Source: Rhizobium sp. CCGE531
GTDB taxonomy: Bacteria; Pseudomonadota; Alphaproteobacteria; Rhizobiales; Rhizobiaceae
DNA length: 64,000 nucleotides
Direction of reading: 5' to 3'
NCBI RefSeq assembly: GCF_003627795.1
Contig: NZ_CP032684.1
Location: forward strand, 137,001-201,000
The position numbers and the translations under genes are program-made. Each line of letters starts with the position of its first letter. The stretch's first letter is position 1. The notes under the pieces were generated by a model. The model made no database searches and was not told the origin of the DNA. It saw only the letters and a program-made list of their open reading frames with translations. Shown here one piece after another: positions 59,113-64,000 of the stretch.

Positions 59113-59148
59113 GGAAAACCGCTACGCACTTTTCCTGGAATTGCTCTA
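59113..59148. repeat. dispersed rhizobial 36-bp repeat, copy 2
   Basis: Matches 288-323 at 35 of 36 bases. It belongs to a longer imperfect palindrome, about 59076-59150, in which CTCTAGC occurs at both ends. The 224 bases between the patatin start and the AEC gene hold nothing else recognised. Confidence 0.75.
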
Positions 59149-60090
59149 GCCGAGCAAATAGGCCCAGAGCGACACCGAGAATGCCCCGAGCGCTGTCGTC
59201 AAGGTAATCGTCGAGGCGGCGAGACTGTGACCGACGCCGAAGCGATTGGCAATCAGCCATGCGTTCACACCTGTGGGAACGGCGGCCGTGAGCACGAGCG
59301 CCGCCCGCCATTCCGGGCTGAGGCCGAGCAGAAGGCCGGCCGCCAGCACGCAGGCCGGCAGCAGAAGCAGCTTGAAGCCGGCAATCACGCTGGTGATGCC
59401 GAGATTGCCCGACAGCCCGTATTGGCGCAGCGCCATGCCGAGCGAGATCAGCGCCGCCGGGCCGGCGATATTGGCGATGCTGTCGACCACGGTGCCGAGC
59501 GTCGCGGGGATGGGAATGCCTGTGAGGTGGACGATGAGACCGCAGAAAAGCCCGATGACAAGCGGATTGCGCACGAGATTCCTGCCGACCTGTTGCAGCA
59601 ATTCGCCGGTGCTGCGGCCGGCGCCGGCATTCTCCTTGCGCTCGGCCTGCTCCATCAACAGCGTGCCGGCGATCATCATGGTCGGCAGGTGCACGGCAAT
59701 CAGGATCGACATCGCCATGACGCCGTCTGGCCCGACGGTGCGCCCCACCAGCGGCAAGCCGATGAAGATCGTATTAGCGAAGGCGGATGATACGCCCGCG
59801 AGCACGCCGATCCGCGCATCCCGCCCGAACATCCGCGTTGCAACGATATGGCCGGCAGTCCACGTGACGGCGACACCGGAGAAATAGGCAATCCACAGCC
59901 GAAACGGCGAAGCGCCGCGAAAATTCGCCTCGGCAATGGTCTGGAACAGCAAGAGCGGCACGGCGATCTTGAACACGAACTCGCTCATGGCTTCGCCGAC
60001 CTCAGCTTTCAGAAGGCCGGTGCGCACGATGACCCAGCCGACGAGAATGAGCAGGAAGACCGGGAGGACGTCGGTGAAGATTTCGGACAT
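59146..60090 (-). CDS. AEC family transporter
   Basis: A 314-residue inner-membrane protein of the auxin efflux carrier family, with about ten helices in two halves of five. VLPVFLLILVGWVIVRTGLL begins it; the first half has VSSAFANTIFIGLPLVGRTV, the second ends TGVNAWLIANRFG. Bacterial members carry malate, malonate or other organic acids. Substrate not clear here. Confidence 0.88.
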   Translation of the reverse strand: MSEIFTDVLPVFLLILVGWVIVRTGLLKAEVGEAMSEFVFKIAVPLLLFQTIAEANFRGASPFRLWIAYFSGVAVTWTAGHIVATRMFGRDARIGVLAGVSSAFANTIFIGLPLVGRTVGPDGVMAMSILIAVHLPTMMIAGTLLMEQAERKENAGAGRSTGELLQQVGRNLVRNPLVIGLFCGLIVHLTGIPIPATLGTVVDSIANIAGPAALISLGMALRQYGLSGNLGITSVIAGFKLLLLPACVLAAGLLLGLSPEWRAALVLTAAVPTGVNAWLIANRFGVGHSLAASTITLTTALGAFSVSLWAYLLG

Positions 60091-60177
60091 GCCGGGCGTG
60101 GGCCGTGAAGATCGTGGCTCGGGAAGGGCTATCCGGAAGTTGTATCAGCTTGCCCGGCTGTGAGAACCCGTAAAAAC

Positions 60178-60340
60178 AAAAAAGCGGGCAATGCCCGCTT
60201 GTGTGTCCGGCGCCGCCGGAAAGTCCCCCCCGGTGCACATGCCGCCAGTTCATCCGTGGTCGGCCCGCGTACCGGTGAGGCGGAAGGTATCATTCCTTCC
60301 CAGACTGGCTTGGAAACCTTGTGAGCTTCCCATCCCAGCC
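60178..60340 (-). ncRNA. candidate structured small RNA with intrinsic terminator
   Basis: A terminator on the minus strand, AGCGGGCA/TGCCCGCT then TTTTTGTTTTT (60177-60196), has no minus-strand gene before it; the next gene to the right is on the plus strand. Upstream lie strong pairings: GCCAGT with ACTGGC, GGAAGG with CCTTCC, and CCGGCG with CGCCGG. A -10-like TTATCTAG lies near 60341-60348. This predicts an RNA of roughly 160 nt. Size and shape would suit 6S RNA, but I cannot confirm that. The 399-base gap 60091-60489 holds nothing else I recognise. Confidence 0.5.
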
Positions 60341-60489
60341 GCTAGATAAGCATTTAAAGATAGAAAGTGACAGACAAATGACTGACTGGAATTAAGTTGG
60401 CCGCGCTGGCGCTGATTTTTCTTCCAAACTTCGGAAAAACCGATAATACCGGATACCGGCTATCACCAAATACCGGGATCCTCCAATAG

Positions 60490-61482
60490 ATGACTCGTTT
60501 CGATGTACTGACCGTTGGCAACGCCATCGTCGACATTATCGCCCGTTGCAACGATCAGTTCCTGATCGACAACACGATCACCAAAGCCGCGATGAATCTC
60601 ATCGACGCTGAACGCGCCGAGCTGCTTTATTCGCGCATGGGCCCGGCTCTGGAAGCCTCGGGCGGCAGTGCCGGCAATACGGCGGCGGGCGTGGCGAATT
60701 TCGGCGGCAGGGCGGCCTATTTCGGCAAGGTTGCCGAAGATCAGCTCGGCGAGATTTTCGCGCATGATATCCGCGCCCAGGGCGTGCACTACGAGACCGA
60801 GGCAAAGGGCACCTTTCCGCCGACGGCCCGTTCGATGATCTTCGTGACCGAGGATGGCGAGCGCTCGATGAACACCTATCTCGGCGCCTGCGTCGAACTT
60901 GGGCCTGAAGACGTCGAGGAAGAGGTCGTCGCCGATGCCAAGGTGACCTATTTCGAAGGCTATCTCTGGGATCCGCCGCGCGCCAAGGAAGCTATCCGCG
61001 ATTGCGCTCGCATCGCACACGCCAATGGCCGTGAAATGTCGATGACGCTGTCCGACAGTTTCTGCGTCGGCCGCTATCGGCACGAATTCCTGGACCTGAT
61101 GCGTTCCGGCACCGTCGATATCGTCTTCGCCAATCGCGACGAGGCATTGTCGCTGTACGAGACCGATGATTTCGAGAAAGCACTGACGCTGATATCAGCC
61201 GATTGCAAGATTGCGGCTGTGACGACAGGCAAGGACGGCGCCGTGATCGTGCGCGGCAACGAACGTTATGTCGTCGATGCCCATCCGATCGAGGAGCGCG
61301 TCGATACGACCGGCGCCGGCGATCTCTTCGCCGCCGGTTTCCTGTTCGGCTATACGCAGGGCCGTAGCCTGGAAGATTGCGGCAAGCTCGGCAACCTCGC
61401 CGCGGCCATCGTCATCGAACAGATCGGCCCGCGGCCGATGCGGTCGCTCTCGGAAGCCGCAAAAGAATTCGGGCTTCTCTGA
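60490..61482 (+). CDS. PfkB family carbohydrate/adenosine kinase
   Basis: A 330-residue ribokinase-fold kinase. Signature 1 lies in GGSAGNTAAGVANFGG and AYFGKVAEDQLGEIF; signature 2 in DTTGAGDLFAAGFLFGYTQG with the catalytic Asp. Proteins of this length and pattern in rhizobia are usually called adenosine kinase, which would fit purine salvage, but sugars are possible. It has its own terminator. Confidence 0.9.
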   Translation: MTRFDVLTVGNAIVDIIARCNDQFLIDNTITKAAMNLIDAERAELLYSRMGPALEASGGSAGNTAAGVANFGGRAAYFGKVAEDQLGEIFAHDIRAQGVHYETEAKGTFPPTARSMIFVTEDGERSMNTYLGACVELGPEDVEEEVVADAKVTYFEGYLWDPPRAKEAIRDCARIAHANGREMSMTLSDSFCVGRYRHEFLDLMRSGTVDIVFANRDEALSLYETDDFEKALTLISADCKIAAVTTGKDGAVIVRGNERYVVDAHPIEERVDTTGAGDLFAAGFLFGYTQGRSLEDCGKLGNLAAAIVIEQIGPRPMRSLSEAAKEFGLL

Positions 61483-61520
61483 CGAAGGTCGTCTTTAGAT
61501 TCCTCTTTGGCAGGTCGCGG

Positions 61521-61554
61521 AAGCCGCCTCCGGCAGATCGCTGGGGCGGCTTTT
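61521..61554 (+). terminator. intrinsic terminator of the PfkB kinase gene
   Basis: AAGCCGCC pairs with GGCGGCTT, followed by TT and then GC; 38 bp after the stop codon. Confidence 0.75.
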
Positions 61555-61579
61555 GCTGTGACGCTGGCAAACGAGGCTG

Positions 61580-62188
61580 TCACCGAAAGAGCGTCGCGGT
61601 TCCCGCCTCATACAGGATGAGGATGCCGAGCGCGATCAGGACGAATGGCACGATCCTATGGCCGTGTCGCCTGATCGGTGCGCCCAGCTTCGGGTGATTG
61701 ACGAGGGAATGCGCCGCGCCCAGCCAGGCCGCCGTCAGCACGGCGAAGATGCAGCCGATGGTCAGGATCTCGTAAGCGGAGCGGGTGGCGAAGAGCGGCG
61801 TGTAGATACTGATATTGTCGCCGCCATTGGCGATCGTCACCAGCGCGACGGCCGCTATGTTGCCGTGCCCGGCAGCGGCCTTCTGGTGATCTTCCGCATC
61901 ATCCCCTGTCTCGGCGCCGTTCCAGATCTCCCACAGTCGCCTCAGGCCAAAGTAGATCGGAGCAAGGCCGAGCAGGCCGATATAGGCGGCGGGAATGACG
62001 AGCACGAGCAGCGAGGCGATGGCGCTGAAGCCATAGAGCGCGCCGATGCCGAGATATTGGCCGATGACGATCTGCCTCAAGCGGAACTTCGGGTCGGCAA
62101 AGAAGCCGAGGAGAACGAAGATGTCGTCTATATTCGTCGAAACGAACGTGGCGATGGCAACGCCGAAAACACCAAGCACAGAACCCAA
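61580..62188 (-). CDS. CadD family cadmium-resistance-type transporter
   Basis: A 202-residue inner-membrane protein with five or six helices in two similar halves. Each half has an Asp-rich helix start, FVSTNIDDIFVLLGFF and IANGGDNISIYTPLF, as in CadD and LysE-superfamily relatives. The loop between (about 95-110) is charged. CadD gives cadmium resistance in staphylococci; the ion carried here is not known. Confidence 0.85.
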   Translation of the reverse strand: MGSVLGVFGVAIATFVSTNIDDIFVLLGFFADPKFRLRQIVIGQYLGIGALYGFSAIASLLVLVIPAAYIGLLGLAPIYFGLRRLWEIWNGAETGDDAEDHQKAAAGHGNIAAVALVTIANGGDNISIYTPLFATRSAYEILTIGCIFAVLTAAWLGAAHSLVNHPKLGAPIRRHGHRIVPFVLIALGILILYEAGTATLFR

Positions 62189-62277
62189 GATCGCCGGTCT
62201 CCCTTTGCGATACCGGATATATCATCGGGCCGGAAAAGTCGCATGGCTGCATTTGTCGCGGAACGACGAGGATTTCG

Positions 62278-62817
62278 TTACCTGAAGGCTTCGCCGGGGT
62301 AAGCGCCCCAGATCTCGGATTGAGCAACCCAGCCCTCGGTACCGTCGGCGGTGACGTGGCACCAGTCGCCGGTGCACTCGCGAATGTTCATCATCACGCC
62401 GGGCTGAAGCTTGGCGATGACGGCGGCGGATGGCTGGGATTCGCGGCGCATGTTGACGAAGACGGCCTTGCCCTTGCCCTTCATCCACGGTGCGGCGATG
62501 GCCGAGCGCTGGCCCGACAGCAGCGACTGGTTGACCCAGCCCTCCGTGCCGTCGGCATCGCGCACGCGCCGCCAATTATCATATTCCTGGATGATCTCGA
62601 CCGGCAGTCCCTGCTTGAGATAGAGCCACGACACCGCATAGTCGGCGCTTGGCCCGATACGCAGATTGACCCGCTTCGATTTCAGCGTGACGAATCGCGG
62701 CAGCGGCAATCCGCTCGGTCCCTTGGCGGCCTGGGCGGCGGCAAGATCCGCTGACGCAGCGGCCATCAACAGGCCGATTGCGAAAATGGCGCAGGACTTC
62801 AATACTTTGCCACGCAT
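62278..62817 (-). CDS. exported protein with two bacterial SH3 domains
   Basis: A 179-residue protein with a signal peptide (residues 1-28, ending ADLAAAQ) and two SH3-like units of the DUF1058/SH3_4 kind: VNLRIGPSADYAVSWLYLKQ to GTEGWVNQSLLSG, then VFVNMRRESQPSAAVIAKLQ to GTEGWVAQSEIWG. Such domains bind peptidoglycan or proteins in the periplasm. ATG 62817 follows GGAAATCCCC. Confidence 0.88.
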   Translation of the reverse strand: MRGKVLKSCAIFAIGLLMAAASADLAAAQAAKGPSGLPLPRFVTLKSKRVNLRIGPSADYAVSWLYLKQGLPVEIIQEYDNWRRVRDADGTEGWVNQSLLSGQRSAIAAPWMKGKGKAVFVNMRRESQPSAAVIAKLQPGVMMNIRECTGDWCHVTADGTEGWVAQSEIWGAYPGEAFR

Positions 62818-63008
62818 GGGGATTTCCGTTCGTTCGTCATGACAAAGGCGCCATTCCGGCAACCTTTCGCTCCGGTGAGCGGCAAATCCCCGGATCGCGT
62901 CAGCGAGTTTTGTTTGTCTTCGCCTGCGGGTCTGGTAGAAATGCCCGGAACGGGAAAATTATCCCGCTTCTTGGTTAAGAACATCTGAACAAGGCATCGC
63001 CGCTCTCC

Positions 63009-64000
63009 ATGACGACGAAGAAAAAACCGAAGGTCTACGTCACGCGCAAACTGCCGGATGCGGTGGAGACGCGGATGCGCGAACTCTTCGATGCCGAACT
63101 CAATATCGACGATCGCCCGCGCAGCAAAGACGAGCTGATCCAGGCCGTCCGGTCGGTCGATGTGCTAGTGCCTACGGTCACCGACCGCATCGACGCGGAG
63201 GTGATCGAAGAGGCCGGCCCGCAGATGAAGCTGATCGCCAGCTTCTCCAACGGCACGGATCATATCGATGTCGAAGCCGCGGCCCGTCGCGGCATCACCG
63301 TGACCAACACGCCGAATGTGCTGACCGAAGATACCGCCGACATGACCATGGCGCTTATCCTCGCCGTGCCCCGGCGGCTCGCTGAAGGTGCGCGCGTGCT
63401 GACCGACAATCCCGGCGAATGGGCCGGATGGTCGCCCACCTGGATGCTCGGCCGCCGCATCCACGGCAAGCGCATCGGCATCGTCGGCATGGGGCGGATC
63501 GGCACGGCCGTCGCCCGCCGCGCCAAGGCGTTCGGCCTTTCGATCCATTATCACAATCGCAAGCGGGTCAATCCGGCGACGGAGGACGAGCTGGAGGCAA
63601 CCTATTGGGACAGCCTCGACCAGATGCTGGCCCGCGTCGATATCGTTTCGGTCAATTGCCCCTCGACACCGGCCACCTATCATCTGATCTCGGCACGCCG
63701 CCTGGCGCTGTTGCAGCCGACGAGCTACATCGTCAACACGGCGCGCGGCGATGTCATCGACGAGGCGGCGCTGATCAAGATCCTGCGCGAGGGCAAGATT
63801 GCCGGCGCGGGGCTCGACGTGTTCGAGAACGAACCATCAGTCAATCCGAAGCTGGTGAAGCTCGCCAATGAGGGCAAGGTGGTGATCCTGCCGCATATGA
63901 GTTCGGCCACGCTCGAGGGTCGCATCGACATGGGCGACAAGGTCATCATCAACATCCGCACCTTCATCGATGGCCATCGCCCGCCCAATCGCGTGCTGCC
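63009..64000 (+). CDS. D-2-hydroxyacid dehydrogenase (glyoxylate/hydroxypyruvate reductase type), 3' end outside window
   Basis: The first 330 codons of an NAD(P)-dependent enzyme; the stop lies beyond the window. Substrate-domain segment IASFSNGTDHIDVEAA, the nucleotide loop GIVGMGRIGTAVARRA near residue 160, Arg in VNTARGDVIDEAAL, Glu in DVFENEPSVNPKL and the catalytic His in VVILPHMSSAT are all present. The set matches glycerate/hydroxypyruvate reductases. ATG 63009 starts MTTKKKPKVYV. Confidence 0.9.
   Translation, partial: MTTKKKPKVYVTRKLPDAVETRMRELFDAELNIDDRPRSKDELIQAVRSVDVLVPTVTDRIDAEVIEEAGPQMKLIASFSNGTDHIDVEAAARRGITVTNTPNVLTEDTADMTMALILAVPRRLAEGARVLTDNPGEWAGWSPTWMLGRRIHGKRIGIVGMGRIGTAVARRAKAFGLSIHYHNRKRVNPATEDELEATYWDSLDQMLARVDIVSVNCPSTPATYHLISARRLALLQPTSYIVNTARGDVIDEAALIKILREGKIAGAGLDVFENEPSVNPKLVKLANEGKVVILPHMSSATLEGRIDMGDKVIINIRTFIDGHRPPNRVL

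Overview
The window is chromosomal DNA of a Rhizobiaceae bacterium, most likely Rhizobium or a close relative. The evidence is high GC content, the Fur-family regulator Irr next to fabA-fabB-fabI, the orders rimP-nusA-ylxR-infB-rbfA-truB-rpsO-pnp, dnaX-ybaB...recR and cycM/kdsB/pheA, TTG and GTG starts behind good ribosome-binding sites, and several kinds of palindromic intergenic repeat typical of rhizobia. No plasmid, prophage or CRISPR signature was seen. Species cannot be fixed from the sequence alone.

Layout. 1-10.4 kb is accessory metabolism: a ROK tail, a VOC protein, a small conserved protein, ogt, then a minus-strand sugar-type ABC importer (binding protein, two permeases, ATPase) ending in an unusual Gfo/Idh/MocA-aldo/keto reductase fusion. 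A divergent AraC regulator and a hydroxypyruvate isomerase-like enzyme lie beside it. 10.4-16.2 kb holds copD, a PP2A-like phosphatase and a gabT-gabD GABA catabolism pair facing a MerR-XRE-cupin regulator, with a perfect 17-bp palindrome between them. 16.3-22.7 kb holds an RNase D-like exonuclease, an unrecognised low-complexity protein, rpsA and cmk, then C-terminal remnants of paiB and aroA where intact aroA would be expected, and a FYDLN_acid protein.

22.8-32.8 kb contains tRNA-Ala(GGC), a GIY-YIG protein, membrane proteins, irr, the unsaturated fatty acid genes fabA-fabB-fabI, a GNAT enzyme, an acyltransferase broken by one TGA, and an RsmC-like methyltransferase. 33-43.3 kb is the translation and RNA-decay cluster, all on the minus strand and split by a strong terminator after infB. 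43.4-50 kb has a lytic transglycosylase, a 187-bp inverted-repeat element, recR, a LysE/hydrolase/Lrp group, ybaB, dnaX and the SRP RNA.

50-64 kb has a HIT protein and nudC, a WYL regulator with a palindromic operator before a small ORF and a VOC gene, and a complete IS4-family insertion with 10-bp target duplications sitting inside a rhizobial palindrome. Then follow pheA, kdsB, cycM, a patatin, an AEC transporter, a probable minus-strand small RNA, a PfkB kinase, a CadD transporter, an SH3 protein and a truncated D-2-hydroxyacid dehydrogenase.

Most of the window is core housekeeping. The points that stand out are the aroA/paiB scar, the fusion enzyme in the ABC operon, the two palindromic operator candidates, the IS in a palindrome, the nonsense-broken acyltransferase, the orphan terminator marking a probable small RNA, and simple-sequence arrays in a coding region and at the irr stop codon. 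I did not find an unmistakable new multi-gene system such as a defence island.
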